Shown in pieces: positions 36,201-44,715 of a stretch of DNA of 64,000 nucleotides. The stretch spans positions 23,029,984 to 23,093,983 of the forward strand of contig NC_092564.1 in assembly GCF_037975245.1 (NCBI RefSeq). The letters run 5' to 3'. Numbering within the stretch: position 1 is the stretch's first letter; each line of letters starts with the position of its first letter. The notes under the pieces are model-generated. The model ran no database searches and had not been told where the DNA came from. It worked only from the letters and a program-made list of their open reading frames with translations. This DNA is from Apostichopus japonicus. Its lineage: Eukaryota; Echinodermata; Holothuroidea; Aspidochirotida; Stichopodidae. The position numbers were made by a program, and so were the translations under genes.

Positions 36201-36489
36201 GAGGGGAAGGAGGGGAGAGGTGTGGGAGGTTACTCCTAACACCTGTGGAATGGATTAATTAAAGGAATAAACTTGTACATCAGACCACGTTATTAAAGCC
36301 AGTCAAATCCATCTGGGAGTATATCACATTGAAATGTTGCTCTCACTTTAGCTCAAACCTCTTGATAACAATTGTTAATTTTACTGAATTTTAACTGTCC
36401 TCTGTTTTCAGGTGAGAATGTTAAAGCAGCGAATTGCCTTGTTAGAAGAAAATCAAATCAGACCGATTCACAACGAGACGTCATTATGA
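3137..36489 (+). CDS. MCC: MCC (colorectal mutant cancer protein) ortholog, 14-exon model
   Basis: Coiled-coil scaffold protein. In vertebrates MCC binds PDZ proteins such as Scribble, acts at the cell cortex and leading edge, and damps Wnt/beta-catenin signalling; that role is assumed here by orthology. Exons at 13430-13543, 14047-14189, 18355-18464, 22601-22770, 23952-24203, 24976-25284, 30086-30476, 31731-31932, 32859-33096, 33427-33615, 35257-35483, 36048-36150 and 36412-36489 join in phase with canonical splice sites and give 841 residues. A candidate first exon (3137-3205) adds 23, for 864 aa (human short isoform 829). Near-identical blocks to human MCC include YEERITELHSVIAELNKKID, RIEHLKSQNDLL-like and VGKYESN (about residues 436-505, the MCC/PDZ-binding-protein domain), SSEMRHQQSAEFV and MLKQRIALLEE. 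The protein ends HNETSL, a class I PDZ ligand with the conserved serine at position -1. An upstream EF-hand long isoform, known in vertebrates, is not visible in this window. Confidence 0.93.
3890..4480. repeat. AGGTCA-rich diverged tandem-like region
   Basis: About 600 bp in the large first intron with repeated phrases of the type 'AGGTCAAAGGTCAATGAAGGTCAAA'. AGGTCA half-sites recur near 3920, 4014-4038, 4147-4170 and 4389-4412. The stretch 4147-4159 is a perfect AGGTCA-A-AGGTCA direct repeat with one spacer. Phrases such as 'cagcttt', 'aaacaggataa' and 'gaaaggtaaagctt' also recur between copies, so an old ~130-200 bp tandem duplication is likely. Whether it binds nuclear receptors is unknown. 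Confidence 0.45.
5165..5209. repeat. (TTTA/TTTG)n low-complexity tract
   Basis: Tetranucleotide-like run of TATT, GTTT and TTTA in the large intron. No coding signal. Confidence 0.7.
8280..8612. repeat. Foldback element with 16 bp TGTTCCGACGTCTCTA arms
   Basis: The left arm (8282-8369) holds about five tandem copies of a 16 bp unit TGTTCCGACGTCTCTA. The right arm (8579-8610) is the reverse complement of two units and matches 8292-8323 at all but about one position. Between them lies an A-run (8371-8383) and about 190 bp built of recurring words such as TTTTTGGACCCC and GGGGACTTAA, which are themselves partly self-complementary. There is no convincing ORF. This looks like a foldback-type or MITE-like element in the MCC intron; no clear target-site duplication was found. 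Confidence 0.55.
13430..13543 (+). CDS. MCC: MCC exon: LHLAALASLKGEILDL block
   Basis: Acceptor CTTTACAG| before 13430 and donor CAT|GTAAGT at 13544; phase 0 to phase 0, 38 codons. The peptide begins LHLAALASLKGEILDLSSRL, matching the human MCC N-terminal block LHSAALASLKGDIVELNKRL, then continues as coiled coil (LQRVTTERDAFEKKLSKIH). This is the first exon whose identity is secure by homology. It follows a 10.2 kb intron if the exon at 3137 is right. Confidence 0.92.
14047..14189 (+). CDS. MCC: MCC exon: YEERITELHSVIAELNKKID block
   Basis: Acceptor TTAATTAG| and donor AAG|GTAATT; phase 0 in, phase 2 out (47 codons plus 2 nt). It encodes the 17-residue stretch RYEERITELHSVIAELN plus KKIDR, practically identical to vertebrate MCC and one of the most conserved coiled-coil segments of the family. 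The final split codon AG|G is completed by the exon at 18355 as arginine. Confidence 0.95.
18355..18464 (+). CDS. MCC: MCC exon: REEDELSQSS serine-rich linker
   Basis: Acceptor TTTTTCAG|GGAGG and donor GCTG|GTAGGT; 110 nt, phase 2 in, phase 1 out. It begins REEDELSQSSRHS, matching human REEDEYSEL, then a low-complexity Ser/Gly/Asn linker including GGSANGSSSFFHGSES. The linker is not conserved, as in other MCC proteins at this point, but both ends are in frame with flanking exons. Confidence 0.88.
18701..18883. repeat. Three tandem ~60 bp copies (AAACTGCTT...GATGGCAC)
   Basis: Three imperfect copies start at 18701, 18758 and 18818, each running from AAACTGCT through ACACCACTGAGTGTGTAAA to TTAGATGGCAC. 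Located about 240 bp inside the intron after the exon ending 18464. Confidence 0.75.
22601..22770 (+). CDS. MCC: MCC exon: DNSQDLSEELSRVVGGLEYV block
   Basis: Acceptor TTATCCACAG| and donor CTACAA|GTAAGA; 170 nt, phase 1 in, phase 0 out. The peptide DNSQDLSEELSRVVGGLEYV corresponds to human DNCSDLNSELQRVLTGLENV, followed by a coiled-coil stretch ending AEKTQQQTLQ. The donor is followed within about 25 bp by a 36 bp minisatellite. Confidence 0.92.
22794..23443. repeat. 36 bp minisatellite, ~18 copies
   Basis: The unit reads approximately GGGATATTATCCACTGGCAG followed by GGATATTTAAATGATA (36 bp), in about 18 diverged copies with small indels. It starts only ~24 bp after the donor of the exon ending 22770 and lies wholly in the intron. 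Short reading frames across it are repeat artefacts. Confidence 0.92.
23952..24203 (+). CDS. MCC: MCC exon: LEQEICMLREENETL coiled coil
   Basis: Acceptor after a long CT-rich tract, CTCGTTAG|GCAG, and donor AGAAAG|GTCAGC; 252 nt, phase 0 to 0. It encodes a Thr/Ser-rich start and then a strong heptad region with LREENETL, SMKEEEMQKLKSNLMAIRDE and KERLRRK, matching human LREENESL...MNAIREERDRLRRR. The donor GTCAGC is weaker than the others, but the next exon begins V-K-E-L as human RRRVREL does, so the junction is right. Confidence 0.92.
24976..25284 (+). CDS. MCC: MCC exon: Ser/Pro-rich region with NPSTGELS and AKIAERVRLK
   Basis: Acceptor TTCTTACAG| and donor CATGCT|GTAAGT; 309 nt, phase 0 to 0. 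After VKELQARK it carries a Ser/Pro-rich disordered stretch, then NPSTGELSYSGSERRGPVAK, IAERVRLKPSKAEL and HVLGSELS. These correspond to human NPSTGELSTSSSSND, AKIAERVKL and PVLGSEIS. The disordered part is longer and rearranged relative to human, which is usual for this family. Confidence 0.93.
25285..30085. other. MCC intron, 4.8 kb, no further feature recognised
   Basis: AT-rich intronic DNA with G/C homopolymer stretches near 25475, 27558, 28116 and 28926. I find no exon-like homology, element ends or array here. The small reading frames are consistent with chance. Confidence 0.6.
30086..30476 (+). CDS. MCC: MCC exon: central conserved domain (IEHLKSQNDLL ... VGKYESN)
   Basis: Acceptor after a pyrimidine tract, CTCTTCAG|GTGACC, and donor GCTTTG|GTAAGA; 391 nt, phase 0 in, phase 1 out. 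This is the best-conserved exon: VAEHLVQTLQECSNVQEIFQ, then ERLNSKIEHLKSQNDLLQLS, LVGKYESNNTALQL, NYSDQAIEAFESLL and NCRAAGAG. Each has a clear counterpart in human MCC (SIEHL-type coiled coil, ATALRLALQYSEQCIEAYELLL, FRAAGVG). It corresponds to the MCC/USHBP1 shared PDZ-binding-protein domain. Confidence 0.97.
30560..31270. repeat. ~76 bp minisatellite, ~8-9 copies
   Basis: The unit runs GGATGGTCTAATGTTGCAAG, TACCCTAAACTTCCCCCACAG, CAGTTTACTCATATGCCCTC, AATTCACCCTACATT (about 76 bp), diverged, and located ~80 bp after a coding-exon donor. Each unit includes a CTTCCCCCACAG|CAG stretch that resembles a 3' splice site. Confidence 0.88.
31731..31932 (+). CDS. MCC: MCC exon: MRLKRVHEERKVSESCAKAL block
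   Basis: Acceptor TGTTTTTCAG| and donor ACAAG|GTAATA; 202 nt, phase 1 in, phase 2 out. It encodes an acidic start (GESSEGSGEDTED) then LKRVHEERKVSESCAKALLQ and QPWEDLSSHSHT. Human MCC has LKRAHDCRKTAENAAKALL and QPWESLSSNSHT at the same place. Confidence 0.95.
32190..32630. repeat. ~31 bp minisatellite (GGTTACACACAGAGATACTCAG)
   Basis: About 14 diverged copies of a ~31 bp unit approximating GGGTTACACACAGAGATACT + CAGCTCAATGT, with frequent indels. It lies in the intron between exons ending 31932 and starting 32859. Confidence 0.85.
32859..33096 (+). CDS. MCC: MCC exon: TTSSTASSCDTDFSKDDEQRL block
   Basis: Acceptor CGTCAACAG| and donor TTAAAG|GTTAGT; 238 nt, phase 2 in, phase 0 out. It encodes TTSSTASSCDTDFSKDDEQR, LKDYVQQLKNDRAAVRLTVM, IDPHPTS and LDLENAVLMQEL, nearly co-linear with human MCC (TTSSTASSCDTEFTKEDEQR, LKDYIQQLKNDRAAVKLTML, LDLENAVLMQEL). 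Confidence 0.96.
33427..33615 (+). CDS. MCC: MCC exon: KEKKALELKLSSREAQEQAY block
   Basis: Acceptor TTTCATACAG|GAGGAG and donor TACAAT|GTACGT; 189 nt, phase 0 to 0. It encodes EKAELKAQYYLLDKEKKALE, LKLSSREAQEQAYLVQISNL, matching human AELKAQLYLLEKEKKALE and LKLSTREAQEQAYLVHIEHL. The donor at 33616 was chosen because it alone keeps frame with the next exon; GTTCAC at 33599 would not. Reading through meets a stop within six codons. Confidence 0.93.
33640..34176. repeat. 42 bp minisatellite, ~12-13 copies, open in frames on both strands
   Basis: The unit is GGGTTGAGTGATGATACCGG + ACATAGTGTTGTGCATGTTATA (42 bp). Because 42 is divisible by three and the unit lacks stops in some frames, long reading frames of 187 codons (+) and 224 codons (-) run through it. 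No homology, intronic position and start within ~25 bp of a donor argue that these are not genes. Confidence 0.92.
34265..34765. repeat. Irregular ~16/32 bp array (GTAACATGGTGAAATAA)
   Basis: Diverged tandem copies built from GTAACATGGTGAAA(C/T)A and GTAACACAATGTAACATG words, in the same intron as the 42 bp array and separated from it by ~90 bp. Reading frames across it are repeat artefacts. Confidence 0.85.
35257..35483 (+). CDS. MCC: MCC exon: ITLAELSSM ... SSEMRHQQSAEFVADLKRAN
   Basis: Acceptor TTGGTTTCAG| and donor CCAATAG|GTACAA; 227 nt, phase 0 in, phase 2 out. It encodes PAITLAELSSMDD, MMRRERKLKGRINELVLTLE and SSEMRHQQSAEFVADLKRAN, against human PALSLAELRTT, IRREKKLKARVQELVSALE and SSEIRHQQSAEFVNDLKRAN. 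The last 41 nt and donor are the source of a tandem duplication that fills the next intron. Confidence 0.96.
35443..35880. repeat. ~106 bp tandem duplication of an exon end plus intron start
   Basis: Copies begin at 35443 (the real exon end), 35549, 35656, 35762 and 35868 (truncated). Each inner copy repeats the last 41 nt of the exon, CAATCAGCAGAG...GCCAATAG, followed by GTACAAACATATTCAGCC and a stretch ending CTTAGTTACAG. The duplicated 41 nt blocks at 35549-35589, 35656-35696 and 35762-35802 are therefore bounded by AG before and GT after. Confidence 0.93.
35961..36058. repeat. 42 bp triplication of a 3' splice-site region
   Basis: Three copies of a 42 bp unit (from CAGTGCCCTTGT.ACTG through GTTAACATGTAT and TTTTGTT) begin at 35961, 36003 and 36045. 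The third carries the true acceptor TTTATTTTCAG|TGCCC; the first keeps CAG|TGCCCTTGT, while the second has GAG|TGCC. Confidence 0.85.
36048..36150 (+). CDS. MCC: MCC exon: AYEKAKKKHQSRLKKVEAQM block
   Basis: Acceptor TATTTTCAG|TGCCC and donor ACTCAG|GTAAAG; 103 nt, phase 2 in, phase 0 out. It encodes (S)ALVTAYEKAKKKHQSRLKKV, EAQMMAMVERHDTQ, matching human NLVAAYEKAKKKHQNKLKKL, ESQMMAMVERHETQ. Confidence 0.97.
36412..36489 (+). CDS. MCC: MCC last coding exon with C-terminal PDZ ligand ETSL
   Basis: Acceptor CTGTTTTCAG|GTGAGA; 25 codons and a TGA at 36487-36489. It encodes VRMLKQRIALLEENQIRPIH then NETSL at the very C-terminus. T-S-L fits the class I PDZ ligand pattern (S/T-x-hydrophobic), and in human MCC the same NETSL tail binds PDZ domains. 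Complete conservation of these five residues suggests the PDZ interaction is retained. Confidence 0.97.
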   Translation: MRMLKQRIALLEENQIRPIHNETSL

Positions 36490-39400
36490 GCATCTCAAAC
36501 AAATGACTGATGCATGCAATCTCTCAGTACTCTGCGATGAAGGGATGGAAGCAGGTGTGTCCGGTGTTGGGAGAACATCACTCATTCAGCAGATGTGGAA
36601 CAGAGGGTATGAGGACGTCTGGCTGTAACTAAGATAACTTTTGCAGCCACAAACCCATCTCATGTAATAAAAAGGTGAAACTTATGAAAACTGTACCACT
36701 GATACTTTCACGACAGTGGTAATATACATGCATGGAAACATTAAATATGTGAGGACAGATAACTGAAGTTGAGCTTCATGAAGTTATAATCATATGTTAC
36801 TCATAATGGAAGATAGTTATGCTCATAATGATAAGCAGTCCCATCTTTATGTTTGGAAGCTGAAATCAAGTTGGACAGCAGTCCAGTTAACAGTTTTAAT
36901 TTCACTTTGGATTTATTTTACACTTTGTCAGAAGCAATGGGCAAACTCACACTTTACCTTGGCTGGTCAGGGCTTTGAAAACAGTGACCTTCCAATCACT
37001 GTATTTTATTAATTTAATTAACATTATTTACATTGATATCATAACTTGGATTGTATTAACATAGAGTGGAAGAACAAAGCACAACTTTGTATTAATTCTT
37101 GGCTTTGTGATGTTGGTATGTTGCTATTAAAACTTCTACAGTTTAAAAGCTGTAAGGTGAAAGAAAATGCTCAAAGGAACTTCATTAATCGGCTCCAATA
37201 CACTGTCCCATCCATCTAAGTGTGGATCATGTGCGTGGGTATTTTGCAACTTTGAGAGATTGATATTAAGAGGTATTATGAAACTAAGAGCAGTATTGGA
37301 ATCATGTGGAAATAATCTGAGATTTTACTGACTTAGTTATACATGCCAAGGGGAAGTCCTGCTCATCTTCAATACTTTTATATGTAGTTGTTGGATGAAG
37401 AAGTTGAATATGAGTGACTTAAAGTGGAGAAGTTAAAGTTACACTAAAGTTACTAGAGTCAGTGTTAATGTTCTCAAGTCATTCTGTTTCAGGTTGAAAA
37501 ACATCTTCGGTGTATTTATAAGATAGACAAATCAAAGAGCCTTGTATTCATGAAAAAGGGCAACAGCAATAAGGTACAAAACAAAAAAGTGCTTTGTTTA
37601 TGTCGGTCAAAAATAAACCAATATAAGTCTTTGCATGATTGTGATGTGTGAACAACTATATAGTGTTATCGGCGCAGGATAACATCCTGTGACTGCAAAA
37701 TGGTGGAATATTCATTGCTTTTAGAATTGTTTGATAAAGCATTTAAGTATCTGTGGGGCTTGCCACTGACAACTCGGTATCAAGCACAACTATGTGTCAT
37801 GAAACCTTTAAACCATTGTCCAATTAACCAGCCCCCTTTAAAATTAGGTTCAAGAATTTCATCGGTATTTAAGGCAAGGCATTATTAATATAAATAGTTA
37901 TTTATTCTTTAAATTCTTATGGGATTGTTAGTTTCATGATTCTACCATAGATCAAGTTTGTGGGATGTTTTGTTTTTGGTTAATATATGCAACAAGTTCA
38001 GCAGTATTCTGATTGCTGTCTAGGTATTCATTTCTGTGTGACTAACTAGGTATCTGGTTTAAATACATACACACGTACATCAAGGAGAGTGTACTAAGAA
38101 ATGTAACAAACACAGTGATAATGTTCATCACTACTGATATGTGTAGTATCCTGTCAGTCACCATTGGCTATGAATATTCATAAGCCATTGGATATGCTAC
38201 TAACTAGCAGGGTTGTTGTAGGTTATTAGTACTTCTTCTAGACTAACACATGCTAGACAGCATTTATAGATAGTTTCAAAGTAAGTAGAGATATTTCTGT
38301 GAGAGAGGCTGTAAAATGTTTGTGTTAGTGTGAATTTTACCCAACCTTGAGACAATAATTACTGAAATGCTGATGTAAAGAAAACTTGTGGCTTTCAAAA
38401 AGCTTTAACCAGTTTAGAACATCAGCATAATTACTCTATGCAGCAGTTTACTTCAATATGTGGCCAGTTTTCTAACCGTGTTGAACTAAGCGATCTAGTA
38501 CCATGCAAAGTTCTCTAATCATCTGTACAGCTTTCATAAATACTTAAGGAAAATTTTGAGAGTGCCTCGTCAAACTTTAGAAAGTTTTGGTGCGTTTTAT
38601 ATAAAAGAGTAGCAAATAATTGTATTCTATTGTTCCTTCCCTCAGTACTTGCTAAGTTTGGCCTAGTTCTTTTTTTTTTTATATGCTAGTATTAAAAGAT
38701 TGTTGTCATCCTTTTATGGATGTCTTAATATTTCTCTCCTTCTTTATTGTTTATATTGCTTTGATACTCATTTTAGTCATATCTCCAAGGAAGTACTCGA
38801 CACTCTCCTTCATGATGTGTATCATATCTTTATAATGCTCAGATAAGTTTGGATCGATTACCATAACAACACCTTGTGATTCAACACCTTGGAAGTTTTT
38901 AATTCATTGCGACCTTTGACCTCCCTGAATACAACGTATCTTTTAGCAGATTCATTGGGGCCTTAAACAAACTACCATATATGGCAAATACCAAGCATGT
39001 GGTACTTTGAATAGAAAAGAAGAAAGTGTTTTCATTAATTTGTTCTATTTGTTTTTCGGAAAGTATTATGTCTTGTGAACTGTTTACATTTCTAGAAATT
39101 GTTTTAGAAATGCAAATGTGTGGGATCTTCCATTAATTAACAGAAATGATATGTAAAGATTTGAACAAAACATAATTTTTTGGATGATATTTTAGATGGT
39201 TATTCCGCCCTTTTGTCTTATTGTAAACTTTATTTTTTTTAAATTATTTTTCATCCGTTTCAGTTTGATCAGTAGAAACAACTGTCAAATATTGTGAATT
39301 AACTTGGCGGTATGGTGTTCAGTCCCATCTATAAAAGAATCTTATAGATAAAAAAGGAATTAAAATATTATGATGAGAAACTGTTAGTATTTAAATTATG

Positions 39401-40540
39401 AGGAAGATTTATTTATATTCTGTTCTTCCCTACCTGACAGAGTTATTTCTGCACAAATATGACGTTTATCCACCGTTTATTTTGCAAAAAAAAAATATGT
39501 TTTTGATTTTCCTTTTGTTGTAGAACAATGGTCTTTTATACTTGGTTTTCTTTAAATACCCTCATAATGAGTAAATACCTCAATTAAACAGTCAGAGGTT
39601 GCTTGTTATTCAGATCTATTCGTATCTAGTACTTCATACCAGGATCATGCTTTTAATTATGCTTTAATCATGGAAAAGTCATGGAATTGGAAGAATGCTT
39701 TCCCAGACCTGGATTAGTCATTCAGCCTTTGGCTTGGTTTCTTTTGGTGACATTAGTGATATCTCATACCTTTGTACTGCACAATGATGGTTAAAATCTG
39801 AGGATGTGTGGAGACCAATCTCTCATTTAAACTTTGTTTATCTATAATATTTTTTCAGGGGTGGGATCTCATCATGGGAATGTCATGGAAATTGACAACA
39901 ATTCTTTTGCAGGTCTGGATATCAACTTAACTCAGCCACATAAACAGTGCAAACATTGTAGTCATGTTAGAAAATGTTATTAACAAGCAAACAAATAGTT
40001 TATCATACAAGTGACAAGGTTTTTATTTATAACATGTTTATATTTCAGAACATTGAGTTACTTTGCATTAGTAAATTTTATTTGAGTAAATCCCTCCATA
40101 TTGCTTCATACAAGATCATATTTACCTGCTGCCCTGAGTTTTACAAGGTACACCTTACCTCCACCAGTTGGAAGTCTAAATATGCAGTCCAAAATTGCAA
40201 TTTTGATTAAGTAAATGACTCGATCCCAAAATGGGATTTTGTGAGATATATCTTATGTAGCACTTGTATTCCTGGCATTGCAAATAAAGTAACTGGTAAT
40301 AAATGTCCAGGATCTACAGTCTAGAAAGGACGTAAACGAACATTAATAGGGATATGTTTGATCCACTAACTGGTAATCTTTACTATGGTACAACAGACCA
40401 GATATAGTATATTTCCAGACCTTGTGATCTAAATCTCTAACGCTACTTGTAAGTAAACCAGTGTGTGTCATATGCTTTAATTATCCAGGCCTTAATGTTG
40501 AAAGGCCAGGATTTATAATCAAGATTTGAATATAACCCAA
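36490..40540 (+). other. MCC 3' UTR and downstream non-coding region
   Basis: No further coding homology. AATAAA hexamers at 36666-36671 and 40283-40288 are candidate polyadenylation signals, the first giving a ~190 nt 3' UTR. The remainder is AT-rich and I see no element ends or arrays in it. The 3' end cannot be fixed without transcript data. Confidence 0.45.
36666..36671 (+). promoter_or_regulatory. Candidate MCC polyadenylation signal AATAAA
   Basis: First AATAAA after the MCC stop codon, 177 nt downstream. Canonical hexamer only; no downstream GT-rich element was assessed beyond a plausible GGTGAAAC. Confidence 0.35.
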
Positions 40541-41900
40541 AATATGCCTGTAACCATGAATAGCCCAGGTATTATAAAACTATATTCCTGTAACCATGAA
40601 TAGTCCAGGTTTTATCAAATGATATACCTGTAACTATGAATAGCCCAGGTATTATAAAACTATATTCCTGTAACCATGAATAGTCCAGGTTTTATCAAAT
40701 GATATACCTGTAACCATGAATAGCCCAGGTATTATAAAACTATATTCCTGTAACCATGAATAGTCCAGGTTTTATCAAATGATATACCTGTAACCATGAA
40801 AAGTCCAGGTTTTATAAAATGATAAACCTGTAACCATGAATAGCCCAGGTATTATAAAATGATATACCTGTAACCATGAATAGCCCAGGTATTACAAAAT
40901 GATATACCTGTAACCATCAATAGTCCAGGTATTATAAAATGATATACCTGTAACCATCAATGGTCCAGGTATTATCAAATGATATACCTGTAACCATGAA
41001 GAGTCCAGGTTTTTTCAAATGATATACCTGTTACCATGAAAAGTCCAGGTTTTATAAAATGATAAACCTGTAACCATGAATAGCCCAGGTATTATAAAAC
41101 GATATACCTGTAACCATGAATAGCCCAGGTATTATAAAACTATATTCCCGTAACCATGAATAGTCCAGGTTTTATCAAATGATATACCTGTAACTATGAA
41201 TAGCCCAGGTATTATAAAACTATATTCCTGTAACCATGAATAGTCCAGGTTTTATCAAATGATATACCTGTAACCATGAATAGCCCAGGTATTATAAAAC
41301 TATATTCCTGTAACCATGAATAGTCCAGGTTTTATCAAATGATATACCTGTAACCATGAAAAGTCCAGGTTTTATAAAATGATAAACCTGTAACCATGAA
41401 TAGCCCAGGTATTATAAAATGATATACCTGTAACCATGAATAGCCCAGGTATTACAAAATGATATACCTGTAACCATCAATAGTCCAGGTATCATCAAAT
41501 GATATACCTGTATCCATCAATAGTCCAGGTATTATCCAATGATATACCTGTAACCATGAATAGCCCAGGTATTATAAAACTATATTCCTGTAACCATGAA
41601 TAGTCCAGGTTTTATCAAATGATATACCTGTAACCATGAAAAGTCCAGGTTTTATAAAATGATAAACCTGTAACCATGAATAGCCCAGGTATTATAAAAT
41701 GATATACCTGTAACCATGAATAGCCCAGGTATTATAAAACTATATTCCTGTAACCATGAATAGTCCAGGTTTTATCAAATGATATACCTGTAACCATGAA
41801 AAGTCCAGGTTTTATAAAATGATAAACCTGTAACCATGAATAGCCCAGGTATTATAAAATGATATACCTGTAACCATGGATAGTGCAGGTACTACAAAAC
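40541..41900. repeat. 40 bp tandem array, 34 units, no indels, with 560 bp higher-order repeat
   Basis: The unit is GATATACCTGTAACCATGAA + TAGYCCAGGTATTATAAAAT (40 bp). All 34 units keep exact 40 bp register from 40541 to 41900; they differ only by substitutions. The block from 40581 recurs at 41141 with its private variants in the same order (for example TAACTATGAA at 40631 and 41191), giving a 560 bp (14 unit) higher-order repeat. Each unit contains an inverted pair TACCTG...CAGGTA around a 15 nt loop. Confidence 0.95.
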
Positions 41901-42607
41901 AAGCATGAATTCTTTGTATTGTCAAGATAAATCCAATGTATCATCGCTTTACTTGTACATACCTGACTATCAGAACCTAGTGACTTCGATCAAAATCAAA
42001 CTATGTATCCCAAATTTGTTATCCAAAATAGTGTAAACATATCTTAAATCATACTCTTCAATAGTTTATAGGCTTTTCAGTAAATCCAGTTTGAGTTCTC
42101 CTTGCCTAGTCCAGGTTTTACAATCTAGATAAGCAGTATATTTCAGTATATTTTTTACTCCGCGTTAGAAAGTATTACTTGTGTAGTTGAGACCAGTGCT
42201 TCCCATTATACCTTGCTACTCGTATTCTTTAACATCAACCTCCTTTATTTTATTTATGTTAGATAATATTTAATGTTTTATTCATTTTTCAACGAAGATT
42301 TTGTTTAGCATCATCAAAGCATTCAAATATAAACTTATTGATATCCGTAATGATAACAACCATAATTCATAACTATTTGTATCATTAATAATTTAAAATG
42401 ATGGTTCTGAGTTTCATATAATTACAAATCTTTGGTAAACTTTGTTTTTCCATTTTACAAATGTTTGAAAAAATATTTGCTTTTTCAATTGATTCCAGAA
42501 TCAAAACTAAATAAAAGGGTTGAAAAAAATCTAGTTAATGTTTGTACTGTTTTCATTTTTTCTGTTTCCTTTTCAAAAATACTACTTTTGTACCTCCTTT
42601 TGTTCTT

Positions 42608-42668
42608 TTTACATTTCAGATTACCGGCATGAGTCGTTTCTTTGTGAGCGAGTCTTCAATGCCTTTAA
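42608..42668. mobile_element. Solo end of a TTAA-flanked MITE
   Basis: The stretch ACCGGCATGAGTCGTTTCTT, TGTG, GAGTCTTCAATGCCTTTAA closely matches the right end of the complete TTAA-flanked MITE at 50006-50367. No matching left end was found upstream, so this is a truncated copy. The short reading frame through it is shared with the other copy by common descent rather than coding. Confidence 0.6.
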
Positions 42669-43187
42669 GTATCCATCGAAGCAAAACTAGGTCTCACGTT
42701 AGTGTAACCCTTTGAAAGTGTTGGCAGGGGCGTAGCGAAGTTTTTTTTGTTGGGGGGGGGGGTGTGGACAATTTGATTTGCTGAAGGATCTGGAAGTGGT
42801 GACTGAGATGGGGGTGCCCCCCTCCCCTTTGGAAAATGTTTAGTTTTGAAACGTCCTTAGATGCAATCTAGTGTATATTTTAAGTCAAATTTGATTTGCC
42901 GACGGATCTGGAAGTGGTGACTGAAATGGGGGGTCTAAGGGGAGGGGGTGTCCCCCTCCCCTTTAGAAATTTTTTTTTTTTTTTTTTTTTTCCTCCGTTT
43001 ATTTCAACTATACAATAATATACAAATAACGTATCCATTCAAAAAATAGCAAAAGTTAAATAACAATGAAATTGAGCAACACCATGCAGTATAATAACGA
43101 CCAACATGGCGGATAGAAAATAAATTAGTATGATAAGAACAATTAGAAGAATAACCACAAGAAGCATCCCAGACTTACTAGAAAATA

Positions 43188-44715
43188 TTACAACAAATAA
43201 CAGCAAGTTAAAACAATTGAGGATGTGGAAATTGCGAAAAATTTAATATTTGAGGTTTTTATTAATGAGGAGAAAGCATCCTTGAGTTCCTCGAAATTAA
43301 TGTTATTCTTATTTTTCTTTTTGTTATGACGAAAAATATAGTTCTCCACCTTTAATGCAAACGTGAACTTATGAATAAATTCATTACAACTTAAGGTCTT
43401 GTTTTGACGCTTGGTACTGAAAATATAGAACGTAAGATGAAGAATGAGAAAATTATAAGGGTGACGTTTCTTTAATAAAAACCCGAAGAATAAATCCTCT
43501 TTTGTGAAGTGAATATTTATACCAATCACCTTACTGACCACTTCACCTATAAAAGAAGATGTGATGTGACATTCCCAGAAAAGGTGATGAATGGTTTCAA
43601 TTTCAATTTTACAGAATGAACATAATAACGTGTTGTCAGAGATACCCATGAGGTTAAGGAGTCTGTTGGTTGGAAGAATTCTATGTAAGAAACGGAATTG
43701 AAAGTAGGAGAGTCTCGTCTCAGAAATAGAGTACCAGGGCATACTGAAAATGTTACTCCAATCGTGACAACTGAAACCCCTAAACTCTACTTTCCATTTG
43801 GCCATAGTAGTTGGCTCCACGGCAATTTTAGTCATGTAGAAATTACGATAAAGATACTGAGAAACAGAACCTGTATGAAACAATATGTTATCAAACAAAT
43901 CAATATTTAAAATAATAATGTCATTTATGCTACACCCACTCTGCTTCCACTGAAGAGGGATACTGCGAATCAGTCCCCAGTAAACAGTAAAGGGGAAGTG
44001 TGCCAGCTGGAACTTTTCTTTAAAAGTGTGGTAACTTAGGGCCTTATTGTTAATGTCAAAAAAATCCGAAACAAACTTCACACCCTTTTTGTACATGAAA
44101 TCATAGTAGAAAATCTTGTTATTGATGCGAATATGATGATTGTTCCAAATGATTTGATTACCGAAGTTATCAGAGGGAGAATTAAAAGAAGCCTCCAGCC
44201 AGGCTCTAACTGTTTGGTCTATAAACATATTAGACAAGCGTGGGAGATCTTCCGCCTTACAATTACACTGAAAAAGCAGCTTACCACCTAACTTGGACAA
44301 ACTGTCAGTAAAAAATAGCTTCCAGACACCTTCAGTGTTATCGCAATAACGCTTTATCCAGGTACATTTTAAACTATTAATGAAACTTGGGATATGCACA
44401 ACATTTAAACCTCCTTTATCTAAACCATTAATGACACTGTTTCGCTTGACTTTATCCGGGTTTCCTGACCAAATGAAATCAAAAATGGTACTTTCTACAT
44501 CCTTATTAAAGTCACGCGGTGGGTTAGGAAGAACCAAAAACAAATACACAAGCTGTGATAGTGCATAACTTTTAACCAGAACGTTGCGGCCTACCGGGGT
44601 AAGATCTCTTGTAGACCAAAGTCGCAAACAGCTTTTAAGCCTCGAAAGTTTGGATATGTAGTTTAATCTAAAGAGATCGTTCCCATTGTGCGTAAACCAA
44701 ATACCTAACAGGACC
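43188..44715 (-). pseudogene. LINE ORF2, C-terminal part with zinc-knuckle-like motif
   Basis: About 490 codons open to a stop at 43188, downstream of the reverse transcriptase. It includes RLWSTRDLTPVGRNVLVKSY, the usual post-RT 'thumb' region of L1-type ORF2, FDFIWSGNPDKVKR, and near the end CSFCKIEIETIHHLFWEC, a Cys-x2-Cys-x7-His-x4-Cys type motif seen at L1/Tx1 ORF2 C-termini. A one-base frameshift near 44716 separates it from the RT frame. Confidence 0.9.

Noticed and set aside
40541-41900. CRISPR-like array of 40 bp repeats
   Set aside because: There are no unique spacers; the whole 40 bp unit repeats, and the genome is eukaryotic with introns.
42613-42690. Duplicated coding exon shared with 50310-50365 (TGM.RFFV.ESS)
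   Set aside because: The similarity is explained by the end of a TTAA-flanked MITE with inverted termini; the complete copy at 50006-50367 shows both ends.
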